A stretch of DNA of 36,246 bases from Barthelona sp. PAP020 (taxonomy: Eukaryota > Metamonada: BaSk clade), in NCBI GenBank assembly GCA_040182905.1, contig JARQWU010000085.1:1-36246 (forward strand), read 5' to 3'. The translations under genes and the position numbers were made by a program. Numbering within the stretch: position 1 is the stretch's first letter; each line of letters opens with the position of its first letter. Below, piece after piece: positions 20,189-28,286 of this stretch. Below the pieces are notes generated by a model. The model was given only the letters and a program-made list of their open reading frames with translations, had not been told where the DNA came from and did not search any database.

Positions 20189-20692
20189 TTAATCAATAGA
20201 TTCATAACCATTAGAATTTAAAGTACTTCCCCTATAATTGGAATTGAATCTTTGAGATAGGGAATCATTAATTGAATTGCCAAAATTTACAACTCTTTGT
20301 GAAACACCGTAAGAATGATCTATTTCTTGTACTTTTTGAAAGGTTTTTTGAGAAAAATCACTGATTGCAGAAACAACTGTTGAAACAACTTTATTAAATG
20401 TTGAAATTTGATTATCATTATTTCTTTCACCATATCTTTGAGCTGTTAATCTGTTGGAATCAATAATTGTACCATTCAATTCCAAAACTCTCAATGCAAT
20501 GTCTTCCTCAAAAACATAAACTAAAGCAATATCATCTAATAAATAATCGATTCGTTGAAATTTCCCACAAGATTCAATTAATCGTTGAAAAGATGGAGAA
20601 TCTAAAGGTACAGGATGAAAACTTATACATATCAAAGTTCTTTGAGGAGTAGAAGAACGAAATTGTTCTGAAGAAAAACCTTCAATACCCAT
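20189..20692 (-). CDS. Vip1/BPA1-like RRM protein
   Basis: 167 residues. An RRM-like domain covers about residues 17-88: the first strand is RTLICISFHP, then a helix (SPSFQRLIESCG), DYLLDDIALVYVFEEDIALRVLELNGTIIDSNRLTAQRY. The RNP1 and RNP2 aromatic residues are mostly absent, so RNA binding is not assured. The second half carries a helix-rich segment with FQKVQEIDHSYGVSQRVVNF. That matches the position and type of the conserved C-terminal part of fission-yeast Vip1 and plant BPA1-like proteins (an RRM, then a helix with D..(H)xV and a terminal amphipathic helix). Function in those families is poorly known. It is divergent from RAD17, with 80 bases between start codons. Confidence 0.65.
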   Translation of the reverse strand: MGIEGFSSEQFRSSTPQRTLICISFHPVPLDSPSFQRLIESCGKFQRIDYLLDDIALVYVFEEDIALRVLELNGTIIDSNRLTAQRYGERNNDNQISTFNKVVSTVVSAISDFSQKTFQKVQEIDHSYGVSQRVVNFGNSINDSLSQRFNSNYRGSTLNSNGYESID

Positions 20693-20772
20693 GAAAAGAA
20701 AAAAATCTGAACGAGAAAAGAAAAATTCTCCCCCAAAAGTGATTGGTTCAAAAATTTCTTCAACATGATTTC

Positions 20773-22227
20773 ATGGATTTTGATTTGAGATCAGATGAAA
20801 TAATAGCTAGTTTTATACCTTCAGATGATGAAATTTCTTTGAAAAGAAATCCCTTTGAAGAAAATGATACTTTGAGCACTTTGAGTGATTTTGATTTGTC
20901 AGATTATGAAGAAAGTGAAACACAATCATTGATAGTATCTGAATTGGATTCATATGATATCAATAATGCAAAATCAGTTTTTTCATTTGAAGAAGAAGTC
21001 GAAAAAGATATTCCTACAAATGATTTAGCTTGTACACCCAGTAAGATTAAATTATTAAATAATTCATTGAAGAAATTCTTTCAGATAAAGACACCCACCA
21101 TTATTTTACTCACTGGACCTTCTGGAAGTGGAAAATTTACAAGTTTAAAAGCAATTTGTAAAGAAAATAATTATGAATTGATCTTTGAAGAAGAAATAGT
21201 TCTTACTTTTAACAATGAATTTATAAGCAGGGAATTTGTGAATTTGAAGGAGAAGATTTTTGCTTATAATCGACCTAGATTATTTTTTAGCAATAAAAAA
21301 GTGTTTGCTGTTCGGATTGAGCAGGTCGAAACAAATGATTTGTTTAAAATTTTTTTGAAACAAATTTTGAAGTTTTCAAAAAGTTTAAACTTTCCCATTG
21401 TTTTAATTTTAACTCTACAATCGACTTCTACAATATACAAAATATTTGATTTCAAAATTTTGAATGATTATCGATTTAAACATGTTGAATATAAAGCGAT
21501 TTCCGATAGTAAGTTGAAACGAGCACTTCAAAGGTATTGTATAATGAATTCTATTAATTTATCAAGCCAAGTTCTAGGAAATCTGGTTGATTTTGCTAAA
21601 GGAGATATTCGAAAGGCTATCAATCAATTAACGTTCTTTCATTCACAAATTTATGATGTAACATCAGATCATGTTGTCACAAACCATCATTTTGTTGCTA
21701 AAGTCTTGTATAACAATCGTTCCCCGTATGATAATAACCACACATGTTCAAGGTTTGATCATCCTTTAGGTACTTCAAATTATATTATTCCAAAGTTATT
21801 TCATGCAGCTCCACAAGGTTTTAACACCATTGAAAATTCCATTCTTGAAAACATCTGCGATTTCTTTGATTTAGATTCTTTGGTTGATATGTACAATCAA
21901 TGGTCAATATTGGACCAAAAAATTGACTTTGGTTCAAACAACTTTGATCAAGGCTTTTCAAACACACAGAAAATACAAAATTATGCAAAGTTTCAAAACT
22001 TTTTCACTTCAAACAAAACGTCACAATCTGAAAAAAAAAGTTTTAAAAAGATTAAACCCTCAAATTATTATTTATTGCAAAAAAACATTTTTGATACAAA
22101 AACAAAATCAAGACAATTATTTGAGCAACAAGACCAATTAAATAGTAAGGAATCTTATGAATTAAAAGTTAATTTAAGTTTAAAAAAGAGAAAAGAACAT
22201 CTTTTTGAGGAGATTGAAGAAAAGTAG
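20773..22227 (+). CDS. RAD17: RAD17/Rad24-like checkpoint clamp loader
   Basis: 484 residues from the first ATG; an in-frame TGA at 20740 rules out a longer start without an intron. Rad17 loads the 9-1-1 clamp on damaged DNA with RFC2-5. After an acidic Ser/Asp/Glu-rich N-terminus, NDLACTPSKIKLLNNSLKKF is the Rad17 entry region. A P-loop GPSGSGKFT follows at 115-123, and the sensor-type GDIRKAINQLTF at about 277 (family SGDIRSAINSLQF). The Walker A residue after Lys, usually Thr or Ser, is Phe, and the Walker B region (RIEQVETND) lacks the typical acidic pair, so ATP hydrolysis may be weak or lost. The C-terminal part is poorly conserved. It is shorter than human RAD17 (about 680). Its TAG abuts the TGA of the opposite cupin gene. 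Confidence 0.85.
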   Translation: MDFDLRSDEIIASFIPSDDEISLKRNPFEENDTLSTLSDFDLSDYEESETQSLIVSELDSYDINNAKSVFSFEEEVEKDIPTNDLACTPSKIKLLNNSLKKFFQIKTPTIILLTGPSGSGKFTSLKAICKENNYELIFEEEIVLTFNNEFISREFVNLKEKIFAYNRPRLFFSNKKVFAVRIEQVETNDLFKIFLKQILKFSKSLNFPIVLILTLQSTSTIYKIFDFKILNDYRFKHVEYKAISDSKLKRALQRYCIMNSINLSSQVLGNLVDFAKGDIRKAINQLTFFHSQIYDVTSDHVVTNHHFVAKVLYNNRSPYDNNHTCSRFDHPLGTSNYIIPKLFHAAPQGFNTIENSILENICDFFDLDSLVDMYNQWSILDQKIDFGSNNFDQGFSNTQKIQNYAKFQNFFTSNKTSQSEKKSFKKIKPSNYYLLQKNIFDTKTKSRQLFEQQDQLNSKESYELKVNLSLKKRKEHLFEEIEEK

Positions 22228-22713
22228 TCATGATTCAACAAATTCCAATAAATATTGAAAATATTTTTCTTTTTCTTCTTTGTTATTGAAATCTTTTGGA
22301 ACAAATGACCAAAAAGCAATATCTTTTTCATCAAGCGGAATGTATGGTCCTTCTTTGATTTCTAAAACACTTGATCCTTCTTCCACACAAATAATGGTAT
22401 GAAAATGTGAAAATGGTATATCTATTATCCTTGTATCTGTTGCACTTAATTTATAAACACCTTTAATATTTCCTTCATCTTCAAAAATTATCACATACAT
22501 TATTCCACTTAACCAACATAATGTCTCCGTTCTTTTATGAATTAAATGACGGTGTGGTGGAACAAAAGTACCTGGCTCCAAAGCGTTAACAAAACGATGA
22601 ATTGTGTCACACTGTTTATGCAAATTGTAATTCATTCGCTTCCTTTCAACATTTTTAGCTTGATCACATAGTTTGTAAATATCAAAAGAAGTGACATTTT
22701 GAAGGTGATCCAT
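22228..22713 (-). CDS. WbuC-family cupin-fold metalloprotein
   Basis: 161 residues, the usual size for the WbuC family, whose members are mostly bacterial and sit in O-antigen or surface-polysaccharide loci with unproved chemistry. The cupin motifs are clear: a leading NLHKQCDTIHRFVNALEPGT, then VPPHRHLIHKRTE giving metal ligands His54, His56 and Glu63, and FSHFHTI giving a histidine near 105. The family hallmark follows: LEIKEGPYIPLDEKDIAFWSFVP (bacterial E.K.GPY.P...KDFA.WAP). All expected metal ligands are kept, so it is probably folded and metal-binding. It is rare in eukaryotes and a candidate for transfer from bacteria. No sugar-biosynthesis gene is nearby. Its 3' end touches that of RAD17. 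Confidence 0.85.
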   Translation of the reverse strand: MDHLQNVTSFDIYKLCDQAKNVERKRMNYNLHKQCDTIHRFVNALEPGTFVPPHRHLIHKRTETLCWLSGIMYVIIFEDEGNIKGVYKLSATDTRIIDIPFSHFHTIICVEEGSSVLEIKEGPYIPLDEKDIAFWSFVPKDFNNKEEKEKYFQYLLEFVES

Positions 22714-22987
22714 TTTAAAAGAACTTTTTTCAAAGTTTTGTTTTTTAATCTTTCATTTCCCATTTGGTTTTTTTTTCATTTAAAACGTATGTTTTTTCAA
22801 TCCTTATTTTCAATGATGAATTTTATTTCCTGTGGTTCTGACTATATATATGCCTTTAACACATGAGAGAGAATTTTTTATGGAACGCTGATTTTTTTTC
22901 TACCTTTTAAAGAATTTATTCTAATATTAAGTTAACCAAAGTCTGTTTTATTTTTCAATCATAAAAAAAATATTTGCATTTTTTTCA

Positions 22988-23188
22988 ATGAACCCTCTCA
23001 ATTCCGTTTGCAATGATGAAAAAACAAAAGATATATTGTCAAAGATAGAAAAATTAACTTCTAAAGATCGAAAAACAATGAGTTTTGTGAAAGAAGTTAA
23101 ATATGGAGCTGTTCAATCTGTTTCACACACGGTAACTCCACGTGATCGAGGTTCAAATTTAACGATATTTACCACACCAAATAATTGA
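22988..23188 (+). CDS. Small hypothetical protein (66 residues)
   Basis: ATG at 22988, TGA at 23186-23188. The sequence starts MNPLNSVCNDEKTKDI and ends in a Ser/Thr/Asn-rich tail. It is basic, with a mid-region VKEVKYGAVQSVSHTV that I cannot assign. It has codon use like the neighbours and fills a gap between two genes, so it is plausible, but nothing proves it. It could also be a 5' leader or a chance ORF. Confidence 0.4.
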   Translation: MNPLNSVCNDEKTKDILSKIEKLTSKDRKTMSFVKEVKYGAVQSVSHTVTPRDRGSNLTIFTTPNN

Positions 23189-23460
23189 GAAGACCTCTGT
23201 TTGTTCACAAATTTAACTTATTTATTTCCTTTAATTGTTTTTTTTTACATTTTTTGTTTGACATTATCATAATTTGTTCAATAAATTCTCAAAATACCCT
23301 TTTCAGTAGATTTTTTTGGACTGATTTTTTGTCCAAGAAAATGCAACAATTATTTGACCACAATTTTTATTTTATCAAATGTATAACATTATTTGACACT
23401 GTTTTTTTTGTTATAAAAAATTGTTTGAATTGGCTCTTTTTTTTAATAATCTTATTTCAA

Positions 23461-24135
23461 ATGAATTCTCCATATTCAGATACACCCCAAACAAAAAATT
23501 TACTTAGTACCATACCTTATAATCCTATTGAGGAGAAAGATCCTTCATTAATTGATAATCTTGAAATAGTTTTTGATCGTGAACTTACAATGGAGTTAAG
23601 ACCACAGTCACAATCTACAAATCGTGGCCAACAAGAGGCCATCAAAGTTAAAGTATTAAGAAATACTAAAACAAATTACATGACACGAATTGAATTATCA
23701 TCCGAAAGAGATTTATTTTTCCATTATATTTTTAGTGTAGATGAAAGAACATGGGCTCAGTTAAGCGAAAATCAAGGATTAAGAATAGATTTTTCTGAAT
23801 TTGCTGAAACAGTAGTGAAAACTTTTGAACAAATTGTGGAAAACCCTGAATCAAAACATGCTATTTTTCTTGTAAGTGATGATTGTACACATGGCCGTTT
23901 AGATATGGTTCAAAACATGGACTTTAAGTTTATTGAATTGATGAGTTTGAACTTTGAAGTTTCAAATGAAGAGTACATTAGAGAACAAATTACATATAGA
24001 TACAACAGTCTTAAAAATCAGATGCACTTGTTGCAAAATAGACTTAGAGAAATCAACGACATGCTCAAAGGACATCCTAGTTTATTGCGACAAATTCGCA
24101 AAAGAGTTTTAGCTCTTCCAACAAAGAAAATTTGA
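23461..24135 (+). CDS. Short SAS-6-like head-domain protein
   Basis: 224 residues from the ATG at 23461; the frame continues upstream into T-rich, Phe-rich sequence, which is unlikely to be coding. The SAS-6 N-terminal head is evident: ERDLFFHYIFSVDERTWAQL matches the family's DLFFLYTL..DF..L region, ENQGLRIDFSEF matches QGLLVDFsxF, and the PISA-type strand MDFKFIELMSLNFEVSNEEY stands where SAS-6 has FKHLTHLSLKL. SAS-6 heads pair tip-to-tip and make the nine-fold cartwheel of centrioles and basal bodies. Only about 35 residues of coiled coil follow (QMHLLQNRLREINDML), whereas SAS-6 normally has several hundred. It is either a short SAS-6-like paralogue or a diverged SAS-6. Its presence suggests the cell has basal bodies. 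Confidence 0.8.
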   Translation: MNSPYSDTPQTKNLLSTIPYNPIEEKDPSLIDNLEIVFDRELTMELRPQSQSTNRGQQEAIKVKVLRNTKTNYMTRIELSSERDLFFHYIFSVDERTWAQLSENQGLRIDFSEFAETVVKTFEQIVENPESKHAIFLVSDDCTHGRLDMVQNMDFKFIELMSLNFEVSNEEYIREQITYRYNSLKNQMHLLQNRLREINDMLKGHPSLLRQIRKRVLALPTKKI

Positions 24136-24408
24136 AGAAAAAATATTGTGTAAAAAAGACCTTTTTTTTTAATTAATGGGTTAATTTATGTTTGTTTTAG
24201 GTTTCTTCTTTGTAAAATTTAGGTTTAATCGATAATTTTTGGTAGAACCCAAAAAATGGAAATAACCATGAATATTATCAATTTATAGTCATATACACCG
24301 AAATACAAAACATTATTCTCAAAACAATGAATAAGAAATCGAGAATGAAGCAGCCACAATAATCAACTTGATTTCCCACATCACCTTTCTTTTATTTTTT
24401 ATTTTTTT

Positions 24409-24840
24409 ATGGCTCATCGTCTGTCTGAACCGATTTTAAATCTTGAGTTGGTTGCTAATGAACCTTTGATTTGTCCTTATTTGGCAGAGAATTTGGATTC
24501 TGTTTTTTCCACTGGTTGTCAACCGAAAGAATTATTAAAAACATTTACTCATTCATTTTCAGAACATTTTAATACAATTTTATTACAATTAAAAGAAGAA
24601 GTAGCTGATTTTGAGATGATTCATTCATCTGCTCATACATTAAAAGGGAGTACTGGTACTATGGCTTGTCGTCGATTATATGTTACTTTTTATTCAATAG
24701 ATTATCTTAGCCAGCAATTAATACAAGATCCTAGTGATTCTCGAAAGTTAAAGCTTTTAAAAAAGTTTGCCAAAACTGCCAAGAATACATATTATGATAG
24801 TCTAAAAGCTTGGAAAGCTCGTTGGGTTCCAAAGAAATAA
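24409..24840 (+). CDS. Stand-alone histidine phosphotransfer (HPt) protein
   Basis: 143 residues from the ATG at 24409. It carries the HPt signature around the phosphorylated residue: SSAHTLKGSTGTMACRRLY, with the active His at about 76 and the following Lys79-Gly80. Flanking helices make a four-helix bundle of the Ypd1/RdeA size. It would pass phosphate between a hybrid histidine kinase and a response regulator, neither of which is in the window. The protein has a basic C-terminus (KAWKARWVPKK). It is on its own between the SAS-6-like gene and the propeller-like gene. The family call is strong. Confidence 0.88.
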   Translation: MAHRLSEPILNLELVANEPLICPYLAENLDSVFSTGCQPKELLKTFTHSFSEHFNTILLQLKEEVADFEMIHSSAHTLKGSTGTMACRRLYVTFYSIDYLSQQLIQDPSDSRKLKLLKKFAKTAKNTYYDSLKAWKARWVPKK

Positions 24841-25003
24841 GTTTTACAGTTAATATGTTATGTTCCTCTATTTTGCTTGTTGTTTAATTTGTTGTATGTA
24901 GATGTTGGTGGATTTTACTGTTATGTTTTCAAATTGTAAAATATTTAAATCTTTATTATTATTTATTTTAAGTCATAAGAAAAAACCACGATGAAAGATT
25001 GTT

Positions 25004-27463
25004 ATGAATGTTGAATTTATAATAACTGATTGTCCTCTATGGAAAAGTATTAAATCTATTGATTCAAAAGGAACAAATTTTGCCCAAATTACTCAAAATG
25101 ATATATTTCTTTATAATTATTCAGAAAAACGATATAAATCGTATCTTAATTTGAATGATAATTTAGAAACATTAATATTTATCAATGAAAATGAATTATT
25201 GGTTTCCAATGAAAATAAGTTATTTCATATATATATAATAAACAATAAATTTTCTAATAAATATGAAGAGTACATATATAATGTGAAAATAAAGTTTATG
25301 AAAAAATTTGATGAACAAATTTTTCTTTATTCTGATGATGGTTTCGTTTATCAGTTAATTATACCTAATTATGATCAACATTATTGTAGAAAATGGAAAA
25401 TTTTTCCAAAAGCTAATTATCTCAATATGATAGATCTTGAAGATAAATTATTTGGGATAAGTTTTCTTAAAGAGGAAATATTTGAATATATTGAATTAAA
25501 TTTAGAAACTTTTCGATATGAACGAAAGTTTAAATTGATATTTAAGGGAAAATTGTTGAATATTATTTTTTATGAAAAGAAGAAGTGTTTTGTGTTTGAA
25601 TCCAATAATAATAAAGTGTGCATACATCAAATTGACTTATGTAGCACTAACAAACGGTTGATTTTTGAGTATTTGATCAAAAAAAAAACTTTTGTTCCCA
25701 AAGCATTTTTTTATAATAATATCTTGTATTTTTCGACTGAAAATGAGTTGAATTCATTGGATATACAAAGTATTAGTGATATAGATCAAGTTGAAGTGAA
25801 ATGTTTGAAACGAATGAACAGAATAGCTTTACAACTAATTCATTCAATGGATACCAGTTACAATAGATTGTTAATATTAACAATGGATAGAAACATTGAA
25901 ATTATGGAACTTTATCACAATGAGAATAATTTTCATTTGGTTGAATTTGAGTCTAAGCATACAGTTTTTCACATTCCCAGTGTCATTGAGAAGGCATTCG
26001 TTTTCCATCAAAAATTGATACTGAAATATTCCAACTTTTTTCAAATCATTTCAATTGATGTTTCAAACAAAACAATAGGCAATATATTGACTGTTTGGAA
26101 AAATTTGAAAAATTTCAAACTTTTAGACATAGTCGTTCATAATAATAAAATTTTGGTTTTGATTTCCAAGAGTGTTCGAGAAAAGACCAGTGCCAAGGAT
26201 AAGAATAATTCAGTGATAAATGAATGGATATATGCATATAATTTTGATGGAGATTTACTTGACAAAACAAAAGTTACGTTTTTTGGTTGTACTAGATTTT
26301 TTTCAATTGTTTTTAGTTCAAAAAACATTTCAAAAAATTTGAATTCTTTAATTTTTCAAGGAAATAATGAAAATTCTTTGGCTTTTGTTGATGAAAGTTG
26401 TGAAAGTTTTGAAACGTTTCAAACATTAAATTGGACCAGTAAAATCATTGGTGTTAGCTTTTTTAATGGTTATTTAGTGATATTAGACAGTAGAAAGAAT
26501 GTTTCTGTTGTTGATTTTGATCAAGAAAACGAAAAATTTGAAATCATCAAAAGTTTCAAATTTGAATACAAGCCAATTAAATTTTTGGAATTTTTTTCAG
26601 CAAATCATTTGATAATTGTCTGTGAAAATGATTTTTTTTGTATTGATGATCATTTTGAATTGATTGAGAATGAAGAAGCATATTTATTGACGAATATCTT
26701 TGATGCGATAATTTTTCAAGAAAAATACTTGGTGATTGCTAATTATGAGGGAAAATTGACCATATTTGATCTGATATTGAGAAAGACAATCAATGTTATC
26801 TATTGTCATCAATTTTTGTCATTAACTGTTATTTTTGATACCTTTCTAATAGGTATTGGTACACAACAAATTTATTTCTTTTCATTGTTGGATCTTCTTT
26901 CATTTTCACAATTATCCAATGGTAATGACACCTTTTCAATTGTAGAAGAAAGATATAAGGAAGAAGTTCAAGAAGAAGAAGAAGAAGAGGCAGAAGAAGA
27001 AGAAGCAAAAGAGAAAAAGGAATTTTCATCTCAAATTGTTGAGAAAAACCCAGATTCAATCTTTCGAAGATTTATGGAAAATAGAATGTTTGAAATGTTT
27101 AAAGGACCAAATATTGATTTGTCACTTGAAAACCTAGCAATTTCTGGCATTTTTGGATTTGATATTTGGAAAGACTTGGCTGAAAGATATGCAATGAAAT
27201 ATCAATTTGAAAATCCGACGTTTTCAAGTCTTTTGATGGTTTTGACAGGAAATGTAAGGAATGCATTTATCACTTTAGTCAAAAATCAATATTTTGCTGA
27301 TGCTATTTCTTTGTTGAATGAATATCAAGTTTTGATCGATAATGAGGATGTTGAATTGAAAAAATATATATCTATTTGTTTGTCTGAATGTAAAAAAAAT
27401 CCAAACATTCAAAAATATAAAAGTTTTATCGAAAAATATGCTGATATAACAATGAAAGAATAA
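25004..27463 (+). CDS. Unrecognised large protein, probable beta-propeller with helical C-terminus
   Basis: 819 residues, intronless, in strongly AT-rich DNA (rich in Ile, Asn, Lys, Phe and Tyr). The first 640 residues show repeated short beta-strand patterns, such as NKLFHIYIINN, DDGFVYQLIIPN, NNKVCIHQIDL, MDRNIEIMELYH and YEGKLTIFDL. They look like WD-type blades with lost GH and WD signatures. Then come a Glu-rich acidic run (about 655-675, from a GAA tract) and a helical C-terminus with FSSLLMVLTGNVRNAFITLVKNQYFADAISLL. This last pattern recalls the ACE1-type helices of Sec31/Sec16-like coat proteins, but the match is loose. I cannot assign a name; coat or trafficking proteins with a propeller plus helical solenoid are the natural guess. 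Confidence 0.75.
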   Translation: MNVEFIITDCPLWKSIKSIDSKGTNFAQITQNDIFLYNYSEKRYKSYLNLNDNLETLIFINENELLVSNENKLFHIYIINNKFSNKYEEYIYNVKIKFMKKFDEQIFLYSDDGFVYQLIIPNYDQHYCRKWKIFPKANYLNMIDLEDKLFGISFLKEEIFEYIELNLETFRYERKFKLIFKGKLLNIIFYEKKKCFVFESNNNKVCIHQIDLCSTNKRLIFEYLIKKKTFVPKAFFYNNILYFSTENELNSLDIQSISDIDQVEVKCLKRMNRIALQLIHSMDTSYNRLLILTMDRNIEIMELYHNENNFHLVEFESKHTVFHIPSVIEKAFVFHQKLILKYSNFFQIISIDVSNKTIGNILTVWKNLKNFKLLDIVVHNNKILVLISKSVREKTSAKDKNNSVINEWIYAYNFDGDLLDKTKVTFFGCTRFFSIVFSSKNISKNLNSLIFQGNNENSLAFVDESCESFETFQTLNWTSKIIGVSFFNGYLVILDSRKNVSVVDFDQENEKFEIIKSFKFEYKPIKFLEFFSANHLIIVCENDFFCIDDHFELIENEEAYLLTNIFDAIIFQEKYLVIANYEGKLTIFDLILRKTINVIYCHQFLSLTVIFDTFLIGIGTQQIYFFSLLDLLSFSQLSNGNDTFSIVEERYKEEVQEEEEEEAEEEEAKEKKEFSSQIVEKNPDSIFRRFMENRMFEMFKGPNIDLSLENLAISGIFGFDIWKDLAERYAMKYQFENPTFSSLLMVLTGNVRNAFITLVKNQYFADAISLLNEYQVLIDNEDVELKKYISICLSECKKNPNIQKYKSFIEKYADITMKE

Positions 27464-28286
27464 GCCACTCTTTCTTTTCATAATAATAAAGCCAAAAAAA
27501 AATACTGTGTTTGTCAAGTCACAATCATCACAAAGAATTGGCATGTTGGTTGTGACTCTTGTAAGGGAATCAAACCTCATGTATCAAAATGTACTAATCT
27601 GATTTTTTTCCCCTATTTTAATGGAAAAATTAATTTATTTGTTAAGTATCCATTATTCATTTATTTCTATTTAAGACTAAACCATGTAAAGTTGAATTCA
27701 GCAATATATGTTGAGTGCATTTTTATATTAAAACACACAAACATTTCTAAAAGTTATACAAGATTGAAAAGAAAACAATTACGCCTGATAATTGAATCTG
27801 TACTCAATTTACAGGCCACAAGGTCTTAAGGGAAGTGGTCTTGTTTATAAGGTAAAGAATTTCGATCCAAGGAAAAATAACTAACAAATGAATGGCTGGT
27901 GATGTTGAAATATAAGTTTTGTTTTGGAAACTGCCAATTTTTCAGATTTGTTTCTGGGTTGAAACAATTTACTTTTTCTTTTTTAACCAATATGGATAAT
28001 TGTTCCCTTTAGGAACCTATGTTTATTATTATTATTTTTTGGAGATATGTAAATTGTGTTGCATTATTTTATTATTGTTGATTATCAATTGTTCTTCAGA
28101 AAGCTAATGATGTGAAGTTCATATTTTGAGTGAAGATAATTTGGTTAAACAATGATATTTCAATTAACATTCTAATTCTCATCATCTTAGTGCTTAACAA
28201 AATTTACACCGTTGAATGGGATGATTTCATTTGAGAAAAAGAACAAAAAATATTGAATAAAAAGATTTTGATAAAAAGGAAACTTT
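27464..28286. other. 823-base intergenic region, no gene seen
   Basis: AT-rich, stops in all frames. Two small inverted repeats stand out: GGCCAC ... GTGGTC at about 27813-27838, and GTTCC-CTTTA-GGAAC at 28002-28016. Both are too small to call an RNA gene. The last 60 bases are A-rich and lead into the kinase-ankyrin start. Confidence 0.45.

Noticed and set aside
23185-23460. Longer N-terminus of the SAS-6-like protein with apparent membrane segments
   Set aside because: The Phe-rich reading comes from T-rich 5' flank, starts without a good context and has no counterpart in the family.
27813-28016. Small inverted repeats that might be a structured RNA
   Set aside because: Stems of 5-6 base pairs are too short, and no tRNA, snRNA or snoRNA box was found with them.
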